Shown here piece by piece: positions 26,733-35,640 of a stretch of 64,000 nucleotides of DNA; within the stretch, counting starts at the first letter, position 1; each line of letters begins with the position of its first letter. The stretch lies in contig NZ_CP124862.1 of assembly GCF_030013905.1 (NCBI RefSeq), forward strand, positions 4,157,051 through 4,221,050, in the 5' to 3' direction. Source of the stretch: Petroclostridium sp. X23. Lineage in GTDB: Bacteria > Bacillota > Clostridia > SK-Y3. The translations under genes were made by a program, and so were the position numbers. The notes beneath the pieces were generated by a model, which was not told the origin of the DNA, did no database searches, and saw only the letters and a program-made list of their open reading frames with translations.

Positions 26733-27404
26733 ATGTATAAAGGGATCATCTTTGATATGGACGGTGTTCTAATAAATAGCGAACCGCTGCATTGTAAAGC
26801 GTGGATTGAAGTACTCGCCAGGTATGGTGTTAAATTACAGGAAGAAGAATTCAAACGTTTTGTAGGAATCCCTTGCGAGCAAATTAGAGATTATTATCTG
26901 GCGAAGCAAGAGTATAGTATCAGTCCGGATGTTTTAAATGAAAAGCAGGAACATTACAAAATAGTAGAGCAGCAAGAATTAGCACTAATGCCAGGTGTGA
27001 AATATTTATTAAATGAGCTCATTAACAAACATATTCCTATAGCCATTGCATCATCAAGCAAGCATCCCGATATAAGACGATGTTTAAAAATTACCGGTGC
27101 ATTAGAGTATTTTCATATCATATGTAGTGGAACGGATGTGGCACATACTAAACCGGAGCCGGATTTGTTTCTATATACTGCCAAGAAAATGAATCTGATT
27201 CCTGCTGAGTGTATTGTAATTGAAGACTCTGTATGGGGAATTATGGGTGCCAAAAAGGCAGGCATGCATGTGTGCGCATACACCTCTTCTCATGAAAAGG
27301 AAGTACTGCTGCAAGCGGGTGCGGATTATGTATTTGATACTTTTGAAAAGTTTAATACGGACTATATTAACAAATTGAGTTATGATAACGAAGTTAAGAG
27401 TTGA
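26733..27404 (+). CDS. HAD-family phosphatase/phosphomutase (beta-phosphoglucomutase-like)
   Basis: A 223-residue HAD hydrolase of subfamily IA. Seen: motif I FDMDGVLINSEP at the N-terminus, motif II IASSSKH near residue 105, Lys of KPEPDLF near 147 and motif III IVIEDSVWGIMGAKKAG. The cap domain lies between motifs I and II, as in beta-phosphoglucomutase and small sugar-phosphate phosphatases. AAGGAGAAGG precedes the ATG. The nitroreductase gene follows after 36 bases, so they may be cotranscribed. Substrate unknown. Confidence 0.88.
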   Translation: MYKGIIFDMDGVLINSEPLHCKAWIEVLARYGVKLQEEEFKRFVGIPCEQIRDYYLAKQEYSISPDVLNEKQEHYKIVEQQELALMPGVKYLLNELINKHIPIAIASSSKHPDIRRCLKITGALEYFHIICSGTDVAHTKPEPDLFLYTAKKMNLIPAECIVIEDSVWGIMGAKKAGMHVCAYTSSHEKEVLLQAGADYVFDTFEKFNTDYINKLSYDNEVKS

Positions 27405-27440
27405 TAATATGATAAAATTACCGGATTTGGAGGAGATCAC

Positions 27441-28079
27441 ATGAATTGTTTTTTAGACTTAGCGGTATCTAGAAGAAGTATCAGAAAATTTGAAGATAAG
27501 GAAATACCTGTGGAGGATATTGAATATTTTATAAAAGCCGCCACCTATGCGCCTAGCGGATGCAATAGCCAATGCTGGAAATTTATTGCGGTGAAAGATA
27601 GAGATATAATAAAGAAGATTGAAAACATCGTCATTCAAAAAGTTGACGATATTTTGAAAGAAAAGGCGGAGGAATTACCCCAAAGCTACTTAGCCTCCAA
27701 AAGAAAAATGGTAAGTTTCTTTGCTAAAGCCCCTGTGGTTATCGCGGTTTTTATGACTAAAGCAAAATTTTATGATGAAACATTTATATCTGTTTTGAAA
27801 GAGCAAGGACATGATAATAAAAGTATCATGGATATTTTTGCAAACTATGATATATTATCTATTGGCGCCGCGATACAAAATATGTTATTGGCTATTCATG
27901 AAAAAGGCTACGGGGCTTGTTGGATGAATGAACCTGCAATTGCAGGAAAAGATATCAATGAAGTTTTAGGTATTTCTTTAGACAAAAGGTTTATTAGCCT
28001 TATTCCGGTTGGGATTCCGGCTTATACGCCTAGAGAGAAAAAAATAAAAAGTATGGATGAAGTATTTTCTATTGTTTGA
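27441..28079 (+). CDS. Nitroreductase-family flavoprotein
   Basis: A 212-residue FMN-dependent nitroreductase-fold protein. Seen: the N-terminal RRSIRKFEDKEIP phosphate-binding segment, APSGCNSQCWKF near residue 37, GAAIQNMLLAIHEKGYGACWMN near 145 and the C-terminal LIPVGIPAYTPR. GGAGGAG precedes the ATG. Such enzymes reduce nitro or quinone compounds or act as flavin reductases. The HAD gene just upstream gives no clear functional hint. Confidence 0.9.
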   Translation: MNCFLDLAVSRRSIRKFEDKEIPVEDIEYFIKAATYAPSGCNSQCWKFIAVKDRDIIKKIENIVIQKVDDILKEKAEELPQSYLASKRKMVSFFAKAPVVIAVFMTKAKFYDETFISVLKEQGHDNKSIMDIFANYDILSIGAAIQNMLLAIHEKGYGACWMNEPAIAGKDINEVLGISLDKRFISLIPVGIPAYTPREKKIKSMDEVFSIV

Positions 28080-28301
28080 AATGTTCACAAAGTATTCAAA
28101 AATTAATCACTTTATTATCATAACTTGCAGTTATAATCATGTTTATGATATGATTGGTGATGATATGAGATTGGTAGAACGTTTGTTATGGCAGGAAACA
28201 CAGGTACTTATACCGATAAATACATAATCTGGTAATTAGTAAATGCGGAGGAACGGAGAAAATAGTCCGGCATATGCGAGACAGAGAACTGGAGGGCAAA
28301 A

Positions 28302-28979
28302 ATGATTAGAATTCAGGATATGTATAAGATATACAAAATGGGAAAGATTGAGGTTAAAGCATTGGATGGTATCTCTATTCATATCAAACCCAAAGAATTT
28401 GTAGCCATCGTAGGACCGTCGGGATCAGGTAAATCTACACTCATGAATATGATTGGCTGTCTGGATATCCCTACATCAGGGAATTACTACCTTGATAACA
28501 AGGAGGTTAGCAAGTTAAAGGATGATGAACTTGCGGAGTTCAGAAATAATAAAATCGGATTTATTTTTCAAAAGTTTAATCTGCTTCCCAAATTGTCAGC
28601 TATAGAGAATGTAGAGCTTCCGTTGATTTATAAAGGTCTGTCAAGAAAGAAACGTATGGAAATGGCCATGCAGGCATTAGAGCAGGTTGGATTGGGGGAT
28701 AGGGTACACCATAAACCGTCTGAACTGTCAGGGGGACAGCAGCAGAGAGTAGCCATTGCCAGAGCGCTTTCGAGCAAACCACCGTTAATCCTGGCTGATG
28801 AGCCTACAGGAGCCCTGGATTCTAAATCCGGTACCGAGGTTATCAATATGATGCACAACCTGTATGAGATGGGCAATACCATTTGCCTAATTACTCATGA
28901 TGAGCATATCGCGCAGCAAGCGAGGAGAATCATAAGGATCATGGATGGCAAAATCGTTGAAGACAAGGCGGTGAGTTAG
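28302..28979 (+). CDS. MacB/LolD-type ABC transporter ATP-binding protein
   Basis: A 225-residue ATPase of the MacB/LolD (efflux or FtsE-like) family. Seen: Walker A GPSGSGKST near residue 40, LSGGQQQRVAIARAL signature, Walker B LILADEPTGALDS and the H-loop LITHDEH. It ends immediately before its permease (TAG then ATG). It probably exports peptides, antibiotics or lipoproteins with the FtsX-type permease next to it. No adaptor (membrane fusion) gene is adjacent. The 220-base leader has no recognised RNA element. Confidence 0.93.
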   Translation: MIRIQDMYKIYKMGKIEVKALDGISIHIKPKEFVAIVGPSGSGKSTLMNMIGCLDIPTSGNYYLDNKEVSKLKDDELAEFRNNKIGFIFQKFNLLPKLSAIENVELPLIYKGLSRKKRMEMAMQALEQVGLGDRVHHKPSELSGGQQQRVAIARALSSKPPLILADEPTGALDSKSGTEVINMMHNLYEMGNTICLITHDEHIAQQARRIIRIMDGKIVEDKAVS

Positions 28980-30155
28980 ATGAATATTTTTCAAGCCTTC
29001 AACATGGCAATAAAGAGTATAGGAAGTAATAAAGTTCGTACGCTTCTTACAATGTTGGGAATTATCATTGGGGTTAGCTCTGTCATTATATTAGTAAGTT
29101 TGGGAGAAGGATCAACCAAAGCGATTACCGAAAGAATTCAGGGGATGGGAACCAACCTGATTAATGTACGTATTATGGGAAGAAACAGCAATAGATCTGT
29201 AAGCGAAGATGAATTGATGAATTTAGCATACAGTAATGATGATGTGATCGAAGCGGTTGTTCCTTCTTTAGAAGACCAAGCAACCGTGAAGTATGGGACT
29301 AATAATTTACAAACTTCTTTAATCGGTACCAGTGAAGGTTTTGAAACTGCGAGAAATACGAAAGTAGAAGATGGAAGGTTTTTCAGTGCATTAGATGTAG
29401 ATAGAAGACAGAAAGTGGTTCTGTTAGGAACTTATGTAGCAAATGAATTGTTTGAAGACGTCTCGCCGATAGGAGAAAAAATTAAAATAAATGGAGAAAT
29501 ATATGCAGTGGTGGGTATATTGGAAGAAAAGAGTAGTTCTGCTGAAAGTTCAGAAGATGATAGGGTAATTATTCCATATACTACGGCTAAAAGGTTAGTG
29601 CGGAATGCCAATATCACTACATTTTATGTTCAGGCGAAAACACCTGAAACAGTGGACAGCGCTGTGACTAAATTAGAAGAATTTTTATTTAAGAAGTTTA
29701 ATAGTGAGGACGCGTATAGGGTGCTAAATCAAGCGGAAATGTTAGACACCATTAATGAAACCACAAAAACAATGTCCATGTTATTAGGCGGAATCGCTGG
29801 TATCTCACTTGTGGTGGGGGGAATTGGAATTATGAATATTATGCTTGTTTCAGTTACCGAAAGAACAAGAGAGATTGGGATCAGAAAAGCTATTGGTGCT
29901 AAGAGAAGAAATATTTTAGTGCAGTTTCTGATTGAATCCATTGTAGTTAGCTGCTTTGGAGGGCTAATAGGAGTTGCGTTCGGTTATATGGGTTCGCAAA
30001 TTATTGGAAAAGTAATGAGCGTTGCTGCGCAGCCATCCATTATGACGATTTTATTCTCCTTTTCGTTTTCAGCTGTGGTAGGGATATTCTTCGGTTTTTA
30101 TCCCGCAAGCAAGGCTTCAAAACTGAATCCGATAGAAGCGTTACGCTTTGAATAA
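28980..30155 (+). CDS. MacB-type ABC transporter permease (FtsX family)
   Basis: A 391-residue permease with one N-terminal membrane helix (LLTMLGIIIGVSSVIILVSLG), a large external MacB_PCD domain of about 220 residues, and three C-terminal helices of the FtsX domain. The coupling-helix motif SVTERTREIGIRKAIGAKRRNI lies near residue 300. It is the partner of the ATPase upstream and is followed by a strong terminator, so the operon has only these two genes. Function is probably export or mechanotransmission; substrate unknown. Confidence 0.92.
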   Translation: MNIFQAFNMAIKSIGSNKVRTLLTMLGIIIGVSSVIILVSLGEGSTKAITERIQGMGTNLINVRIMGRNSNRSVSEDELMNLAYSNDDVIEAVVPSLEDQATVKYGTNNLQTSLIGTSEGFETARNTKVEDGRFFSALDVDRRQKVVLLGTYVANELFEDVSPIGEKIKINGEIYAVVGILEEKSSSAESSEDDRVIIPYTTAKRLVRNANITTFYVQAKTPETVDSAVTKLEEFLFKKFNSEDAYRVLNQAEMLDTINETTKTMSMLLGGIAGISLVVGGIGIMNIMLVSVTERTREIGIRKAIGAKRRNILVQFLIESIVVSCFGGLIGVAFGYMGSQIIGKVMSVAAQPSIMTILFSFSFSAVVGIFFGFYPASKASKLNPIEALRFE

Positions 30156-30206
30156 AGGCGAAGGTTTATATATACCTTAAGAAGTTGAAAATTTAATAAT
30201 AATAGA

Positions 30207-30248
30207 AGATAAGCTCCTTGGATATATGTTCAGGAGCTTATCTTTTTG
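30207..30248 (+). terminator. Terminator of the MacB-type operon
   Basis: Perfect 12-base arms AGATAAGCTCCT and AGGAGCTTATCT with a 13-base loop, followed by TTTTTG. It lies 52 bases after the permease stop. Confidence 0.92.
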
Positions 30249-30640
30249 TTGTTGAGAAAGCATCTTGCCCAAAGTTCTGGGTCAGCTACTGTGTCGGGAC
30301 GATCTTTGGTCATCCGCATTGATAACTATGTAGTGATTCCATACGAACAATAGGTATCCATCGTAACTATTCATGAGGTGAAAGCGAAGCTGATAATATT
30401 TAATATTGACTTTGAAATAACGGATAGAAATAAAATTGTTGGAGAATATAGTTGATGATAACTAAGATAAAGTATAAGAATATAGTACTTATATAGACTA
30501 ACAACTCTATACATAATGACGGATTGTTAGTTAGCGGTAGCATATGGAAGGATACGTAAAGTATTTTTAGAATATATAGCTTGTTTTTTTATTATGGGAA
30601 CATGTAGAAATAGATCCGGATATATAAAGAGTTACGAGGT

Positions 30641-30669
30641 TTGCGAAAAAAAAACCTATCATGTAAAAT
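30641..30669 (+). promoter_or_regulatory. Probable promoter of the OpuC-like operon
   Basis: TTGCGA and TAAAAT are 17 bases apart, about 40 bases before the start of the ATPase gene. The remaining gene-free DNA from 30249 to 30640 shows no recognised gene or RNA, only AT-rich sequence and short out-of-frame coding fragments. Confidence 0.5.
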
Positions 30670-30709
30670 TATATAATGACCAAAATGTTGAAGATAAGGA
30701 GGGATGTAT

Positions 30710-31837
30710 TTGGTTAGATTTGAGAATGTAAAAAAAGCTTATAAAGATGTAGCGGTTATAGAAGATCTGAACTTCGAGATCAAAGAAGGGCAGTTGGTCG
30801 TACTTATCGGTCCAAGCGGGTGCGGTAAGACCACTACGTTAAAAATGATTAATAGGATTATTGAGCCAACATCGGGGGCTATATATATTGATGAGGAAGA
30901 TGTAACGAAAATCAATCCTGTTATGCTTAGAAGAAAGATCGGCTATGTTATCCAACAGATAGGTTTATTCCCTAACATGACAATAGCGCAGAATGTTGAA
31001 ATCGTGCCTAAGTTATTGGGATGGCCTGCAGATAAAAGAAGAGCCAGAACGGAAGAGCTTCTTCGTTTGGTAGACATGGACCCGGAACAGTATGCGGATA
31101 GATACCCTACAGAACTGAGTGGAGGACAGCAGCAGCGTATAGGGGTATTGAGAGCGTTGGCGGCAGAACCGCCTCTAGTTTTAATGGACGAGCCCTTTGG
31201 CGCGTTGGACCCTATTACCCGGGAATCTCTTCAAGATGAAGTGAAGCGCCTGCAGAAAAAGCTTAAAAAGACTATTGTTTTTGTTACGCATGATATGGAC
31301 GAGGCACTAAAAATTGCAGATGTGATTGTGTTGATGAAAGATGGGGAAATCGTTCAGGCAGCATCGCCTGAGGAATTACTGTCCAAACCCGCAAATGATT
31401 TTGTTATTCAGTTTATTGGTAAACACCGCTTGACTAACGAGATCGAGATTGAAACCGTTGAAGATGTTATGCGAGCGAATCCTGTCACGGTAACAAAGAG
31501 TATAGGTACGGCTGAAAGTGTTGCTCTAATGAAGCGTAAAGGTGTAAACACGCTTTTGGTAGTCGATGAAGAAGAAAAGCTTGAAGGTGCTGTAACCATT
31601 GAAGCAATTAGTAAGTACGGAAAAGGCGGGCGCACTATTGACGGCCTTATTGATAATAATGTAGTAACCATTCCAAGTAATGCGGATTCTAGAGAAGCAT
31701 TCGATACATTGATTCAAAACAAGCTGGACTACCTTGTTGTTATAGATGAAGAACGCAAGGTAAAAGGGTTGGTTACCAAAACCAGTATGGTAAAAGCATT
31801 AGCAGAAGTCGTATGGAAGGATAATGGAAATGAATGA
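30710..31837 (+). CDS. opuCA: Osmolyte ABC transporter ATP-binding protein with CBS domains (OpuCA/OpuBA type)
   Basis: A 375-residue ATPase for glycine betaine, choline, carnitine or proline uptake. Seen: Walker A GPSGCGKTT near residue 37, signature LSGGQQQRIGVLRAL, Walker B LVLMDEPFGALDP, and two CBS domains over the last 120 residues (VEDVMRANPVTVTKS; EAFDTLIQNKLDYLVVID), which in this family sense ionic strength. TTG 30710 is chosen because AAGGAGGG ends 6 bases upstream; ATG 30704 abuts the ribosome site. It overlaps the first permease gene. Confidence 0.93.
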   Translation: MVRFENVKKAYKDVAVIEDLNFEIKEGQLVVLIGPSGCGKTTTLKMINRIIEPTSGAIYIDEEDVTKINPVMLRRKIGYVIQQIGLFPNMTIAQNVEIVPKLLGWPADKRRARTEELLRLVDMDPEQYADRYPTELSGGQQQRIGVLRALAAEPPLVLMDEPFGALDPITRESLQDEVKRLQKKLKKTIVFVTHDMDEALKIADVIVLMKDGEIVQAASPEELLSKPANDFVIQFIGKHRLTNEIEIETVEDVMRANPVTVTKSIGTAESVALMKRKGVNTLLVVDEEEKLEGAVTIEAISKYGKGGRTIDGLIDNNVVTIPSNADSREAFDTLIQNKLDYLVVIDEERKVKGLVTKTSMVKALAEVVWKDNGNE

Positions 31838-32468
31838 TTTTTTGAGTTTTGTTGTCGAAGAGCAGGATTTAATTATTCGTGCGGCACTGCAGCATATGTA
31901 TATATCGCTATTGGCTGTTACCATTGGATCATTGATTGCTATTCCTACCGGAATATGGCTTACAAGAAATAAAAGCATTGCAAATTATATCTTAGGTGTG
32001 ACAGGAGTTGTGCAGACAATACCCAGCCTTGTTTTGCTTGGAATGGCGTTGATCATTTTCGGTTTAGGAACGACACCGGCTTTGATCGTGTTATCACTAT
32101 ATTCAATTCTTCCTATCCTTAGAAATACCTATACGGGAATCAGTGAAGTGGATGATATGTATATCGAAGCAGCTAAAGGCATGGGTATGACCGGAGTGCA
32201 AATTTTATTACAGGTAGAGATTCCGCTGGCCCTTTCGGTTATAATAGCCGGAGTAAGAATTTCGCTTGTATATATTATCAGTTGGGCTACCCTTGCCGCA
32301 CTGATTGGTGCCGGAGGTCTTGGAGACTTAATTTGGACAGGCCTGGCCAGCTATGATAAAAATATGATATTTGCAGGGGCGATTCCTGCATCAATACTTG
32401 CGCTGGTAGTAGGGACAGTGATAGGCATCATACAAAAGCTTGCTACTCCCAAAGGTTTAAGAAAGTAG
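31824..32468 (+). CDS. opuCB: Osmolyte ABC transporter permease 1 (OpuCB/OpuBB type)
   Basis: A 214-residue membrane permease with five or six predicted helices. Seen: the coupling motif EAAKGMGMTGVQILLQVEIPLALSVIIAG, core residues EAAKGMG, and the N-terminal AIPTGIWLTRN. The start overlaps the ATPase stop by 14 bases; ATG 31830 is an equally good start behind GGAAGGA. It forms the heterodimeric channel with the next permease. The set of one ATPase, two permeases and one binding protein is the standard OpuB/OpuC layout. Confidence 0.92.
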   Translation: MEMNDFLSFVVEEQDLIIRAALQHMYISLLAVTIGSLIAIPTGIWLTRNKSIANYILGVTGVVQTIPSLVLLGMALIIFGLGTTPALIVLSLYSILPILRNTYTGISEVDDMYIEAAKGMGMTGVQILLQVEIPLALSVIIAGVRISLVYIISWATLAALIGAGGLGDLIWTGLASYDKNMIFAGAIPASILALVVGTVIGIIQKLATPKGLRK

Positions 32469-32484
32469 AAAGGGGGATGCTGTA

Positions 32485-33087
32485 ATGGGAAAGATTTTTA
32501 CTGTTGTGATGGAGCATCTGCAAATCGCGGCATCAGGGGTAGTGATAGCGATATTTGTTGGTGTGGCTATAGGAATTATATTGACGAAATACAGGGCAAT
32601 TGCCGGTTTCGTGATGTCAGTGACCGATATCATTCAGACGATACCGACGTTGGCGCTGTTATCTATCCTGATGACCATGTTTGGTCTTGGTGACGGCACT
32701 GTTATTACGGGTTTGTTTTTATACTCTCTTCTTCCGATTATAAGAAATACTTATGTAGGAATTTTAAGTGTACCTGAAGGATTGATAGAAGCCGGTACGG
32801 GGATGGGTATGACAAAAATGCAGTTAATGTTGAAAGTAGAGCTTCCTCTGGCGCTGCCTATTATTTTATCCGGGATTCGTATTGCATTTATCACTGCATT
32901 GGGGATTACAACCATTGGCGTATTAATCGGAGCAGGTGGTTTAGGGAAGTTTATATGGAGAGGGATTCAAATTAATGATGTCTCGATGATCCTTTCGGGA
33001 GCCATTCCTGTTTCTATTCTTGCTGTAGGTGCTGATCTGCTGCTAGGATATGCTGAAGGAAAAATGGTGAAAAGGGCACAAAAATAG
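32485..33087 (+). CDS. opuCD: Osmolyte ABC transporter permease 2 (OpuCD/OpuBD type)
   Basis: A 200-residue permease homologous to the preceding one, with TDIIQTIPTLALLSIL, EAGTGMGMTKMQLMLKVELPLALP and GVLIGAGGLGKFIWRGI as family segments. An AGAAAGGGGGA ribosome site precedes the ATG. In many Bacillus and Listeria operons the binding protein lies between the two permeases. Here the two permeases are consecutive and the binding protein is last, a simple order variant. Confidence 0.91.
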   Translation: MGKIFTVVMEHLQIAASGVVIAIFVGVAIGIILTKYRAIAGFVMSVTDIIQTIPTLALLSILMTMFGLGDGTVITGLFLYSLLPIIRNTYVGILSVPEGLIEAGTGMGMTKMQLMLKVELPLALPIILSGIRIAFITALGITTIGVLIGAGGLGKFIWRGIQINDVSMILSGAIPVSILAVGADLLLGYAEGKMVKRAQK

Positions 33088-33106
33088 ATTATTGGAGGTT
33101 TTAAAT

Positions 33107-34003
33107 ATGTTTAATAAAAAGAAATTATCAGTTATGATTTGTTTATTATTAGTAGTGGGGTTATTCGCCGGGTGTTCAGGTGCCGGAGATAAAACCGTCG
33201 TCATCGGTTCTAAAGACTTTACCGAAAATATCATTTTAGGTGAAATGATTGCACAAATGTTGGAAGCGAAGACGGATCTAAAGGTTGAAAGAAAGCTGAA
33301 CATGGGTGGAACATTTGTAAACTTTGAAGCTTTGAAAAAAGGTGATATCGACATGTATGCCGATTATACCGGAACAGGATTGACTGCCCAATTGAAAATG
33401 GATGTTATCAATGATGCCGATAAGGTATATGATATCGTGCAAGAGGAATTTAATAAGCAATTTAAATTAAAGTGGTTAAAACCTTTCGGGTTTAATAATA
33501 CGTATGCGGTTGCGGTAAAAGAAGACTTTGCAAACGAGAATAATGTAAATAAAGTAAGTGATCTGGTACCTTTAGCGCAAGATCTTGTGTTTGGCGCGGA
33601 ACACGAATTTTTCAACAGACAAGACGGTTATGACGGGATGATCGAAAAGTACGGTTTGAAGTTTAAAGATGTGGCTAAAATGCAGGTTGCATTGAAATAT
33701 CAGGCGATCGGACAAGGAAAAATGGATGTGACCGATGCATTTGCAACCGATGGACAGTTGATTACCTATAAGCTGAAAGTATTGGAAGATGACAAAGGTT
33801 TCTTCCCTCCGTATTATGCGGCACCGGTGGTAAGGATGGATACGTTGGAAGCACATCCTGAAATCGAAGAAGTACTGAATCAACTGGGAGACCAGATCAG
33901 CGATGATGAAATGCAGCAGATGAATTATCAGGCTGATAGTGAAGGTGTTGAAATTGAGAAAGTGGTAAGTGATTTCTTAAAGAGCAAAGGGTTAATTGAC
34001 TAA
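33107..34003 (+). CDS. opuCC: Osmolyte ABC transporter substrate-binding lipoprotein (OpuCC type)
   Basis: A 298-residue OpuAC-family binding protein. Seen: a lipobox FAGCSG with cysteine near residue 21, KTVVIGSKDFTENIILGEM opening the fold, MYADYTGTG near residue 85 and VTDAFATDGQLITY. The ATG at 33107 is preferred because GGAGG is 9 bases upstream; TTG 33092 overlaps that ribosome site. The ligand is likely a quaternary ammonium compatible solute. Confidence 0.93.
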   Translation: MFNKKKLSVMICLLLVVGLFAGCSGAGDKTVVIGSKDFTENIILGEMIAQMLEAKTDLKVERKLNMGGTFVNFEALKKGDIDMYADYTGTGLTAQLKMDVINDADKVYDIVQEEFNKQFKLKWLKPFGFNNTYAVAVKEDFANENNVNKVSDLVPLAQDLVFGAEHEFFNRQDGYDGMIEKYGLKFKDVAKMQVALKYQAIGQGKMDVTDAFATDGQLITYKLKVLEDDKGFFPPYYAAPVVRMDTLEAHPEIEEVLNQLGDQISDDEMQQMNYQADSEGVEIEKVVSDFLKSKGLID

Positions 34004-34022
34004 ATCTTCAATTTCAGAAAAG

Positions 34023-34052
34023 TTGACAAAATGCGACATGGTTTGTTATTAT
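34023..34052 (+). promoter_or_regulatory. Promoter of the lysine-riboswitch transcript
   Basis: TTGACA (34023-34028) and TATTAT (34047-34052) are 18 bases apart; a TATAAT overlaps it 3 bases further on. Transcription would start just before the riboswitch P1 stem. Confidence 0.65.
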
Positions 34053-34076
34053 AATAGTAATTGAATAGTCATTATA

Positions 34077-34245
34077 GATAGAGGTGGACCTGACAAGAGT
34101 AGATAAGTAGAGGTAAAGAGATACCGATGAAGCTTATTGAAAGGGGAAGGTTCCGAAAGTATGAGTTTTCTCTTGGATTTATGCTTGGTTGTTGTGCGAA
34201 CAGGGCAATAACTGTCACTGCAGACATAAGTAGTGGAGCGCTATC
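34077..34245 (+). promoter_or_regulatory. Lysine riboswitch (L box) aptamer
   Basis: The conserved L-box elements occur in order: P1 strand GATAGAGGTGGACC, loop motif AAGAGTA (34095-34101), TGAAAGGGGAAGG...CCGAA (34138-34157), CTGTCACTGCAG (from 34212), GTGGAGC (34233-34239) and the closing P1 strand CTATC (34241-34245). This order and spacing are those of known lysine riboswitches. It precedes a terminator and an FAD oxidoreductase plus transporter operon, so high lysine should stop transcription. Confidence 0.88.
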
Positions 34246-34294
34246 GAATGTATTGGATATGCAGACATTTAAATTATTATTCATTGTAATACAG

Positions 34295-34330
34295 GCGATT
34301 GGGATGTACACCAATCGCTTTTTATTTTTG
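34295..34330 (+). terminator. Riboswitch-controlled terminator
   Basis: GCGATTGG and CCAATCGC form an 8-base stem followed by TTTTTATTTTT. It lies 50 bases after the aptamer and 20 before the FAD oxidoreductase gene, the expression platform expected for a lysine OFF switch. Confidence 0.88.
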
Positions 34331-34349
34331 AGGGGGTATAGTCAATAAA

Positions 34350-35624
34350 ATGAAGGTTGTAATTATTGGAGGCGGATGGTCCGGTTGTGCTGCGGCAATC
34401 AGCGCACGCAAAGCAGGCGCGGATGTCACGCTTCTTGAGCGAACAGATATGCTTTTGGGGACAGGTCTTGTTGGCGGGATCATGAGAAATAACGGCAGAT
34501 ATACTGCCACAGAAGAAATGATTGCGATGGGTGGAGGAGACTTATTTAAGATATGTGATGACAATGCAAGACATGTAAATATAGAGTTCCCAGGCCATAA
34601 GCATGCGAATCTTTACGATATAGCCAAAATCCATGGTGCGGTGCATAATTATCTAAAGCAAATGGATATAAAAATCTACTTTAATATTAGAATTAGCAAG
34701 GCAAGGGTTCATCAGGGCACCATTATGTCGGTGCAAGACCAGTGTGATAATAAATTTTCCGGGGATGTATTCATTGATGCTACCGGAACAGCAGGTCCAA
34801 TGAATAACTGTTCAAAGTATGGAAACGGATGCGCGATGTGTATACTCAGATGCCCGAGTTTTGGCGGCAGGGTTAGCATTGCAGGACTTGCGGGTGTTCA
34901 GGAAATGATGGGGAGAAAGGCCGACGGTTCCTATGGTGCGATGAGCGGCTCATGTAAGCTATATAAAGAATCCCTTTCTAAAGGGGTTCAGGCCGAATTG
35001 AATGATAAAGGAGTAGCCATTGTCCCTATTCCTAAAGATTTAGTAGAGGACCATCTGGGGGTGAAAGCGTGTCAGCAGTACGCCCTAAAGGAGTTTAAGG
35101 ACAATCTGATATTGCTTGATACGGGACACGCGAAATTGATGACGCCGTACTATGATATTGAGACGTTGAGGAAAATCCCGGGTCTTGAGGATGCAAGATA
35201 TGAAGATCCTTATTCCGGCGGAATGGGAAATTCTATGAGATATTTTGCGATGGCGCCCAGGGATAATTGCATGAAGGTAGAAGGTGTGGAAAACCTCCTG
35301 TGCTGCGGAGAAAAAGCGGGATTACTGGTTGGACATACCGAAGCAATTGTAACCGGAGTACTTGCGGGACATAATAGTGTACGTCTGGGTCTCAAAACAG
35401 ATTTGTTTCAGATTCCTACCACACTAGCAACCGGAGATGCAATCGCTTATGTAAAAGAAGCAATGACCACAGAAGAAGGGATGTCAAAGAAATACACTTT
35501 CTCGGGTTCTGTTTATTTTGACCGCATGAAAGACCTAGGATTGTACTTAACCGACAAAAACGAAATACAACGCAGAGTACAAGACAGTAATACCAGTAAT
35601 ATATTTGCACAGAAAATGATATAG
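34350..35624 (+). CDS. FAD-dependent oxidoreductase under lysine riboswitch control
   Basis: A 424-residue flavoprotein with an N-terminal dinucleotide fold (VVIIGGGWSGCAAAISARKAGADVTLLER), a second FAD contact DVFIDATGTAG near residue 143 and a C-terminal NLLCCGEKAGLLVGHTEAIVTG. A cysteine cluster CAMCILRCPSFGGR near residue 160 is unusual and could bind a metal, form a disulphide or take part in catalysis. It resembles the GidA/TrmFO-like or PF12831 group without matching a known enzyme. The riboswitch links it to lysine. Possible roles are lysine oxidation, or reduction of a lysine-derived intermediate; both are inference. GAGGGGG precedes the ATG. Confidence 0.75.
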   Translation: MKVVIIGGGWSGCAAAISARKAGADVTLLERTDMLLGTGLVGGIMRNNGRYTATEEMIAMGGGDLFKICDDNARHVNIEFPGHKHANLYDIAKIHGAVHNYLKQMDIKIYFNIRISKARVHQGTIMSVQDQCDNKFSGDVFIDATGTAGPMNNCSKYGNGCAMCILRCPSFGGRVSIAGLAGVQEMMGRKADGSYGAMSGSCKLYKESLSKGVQAELNDKGVAIVPIPKDLVEDHLGVKACQQYALKEFKDNLILLDTGHAKLMTPYYDIETLRKIPGLEDARYEDPYSGGMGNSMRYFAMAPRDNCMKVEGVENLLCCGEKAGLLVGHTEAIVTGVLAGHNSVRLGLKTDLFQIPTTLATGDAIAYVKEAMTTEEGMSKKYTFSGSVYFDRMKDLGLYLTDKNEIQRRVQDSNTSNIFAQKMI

Positions 35625-35640
35625 ATTGGGAGGATCTAGT

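Noticed and set aside
30280..30400. Short minus-strand coding-like fragment in the gap before the OpuC-like operon
   Set aside because: Too short and without a family match; could be any decayed sequence.
34127..34348. 73-codon plus-strand frame
   Set aside because: It lies wholly within the lysine riboswitch and its terminator, and the conserved RNA elements explain the sequence.
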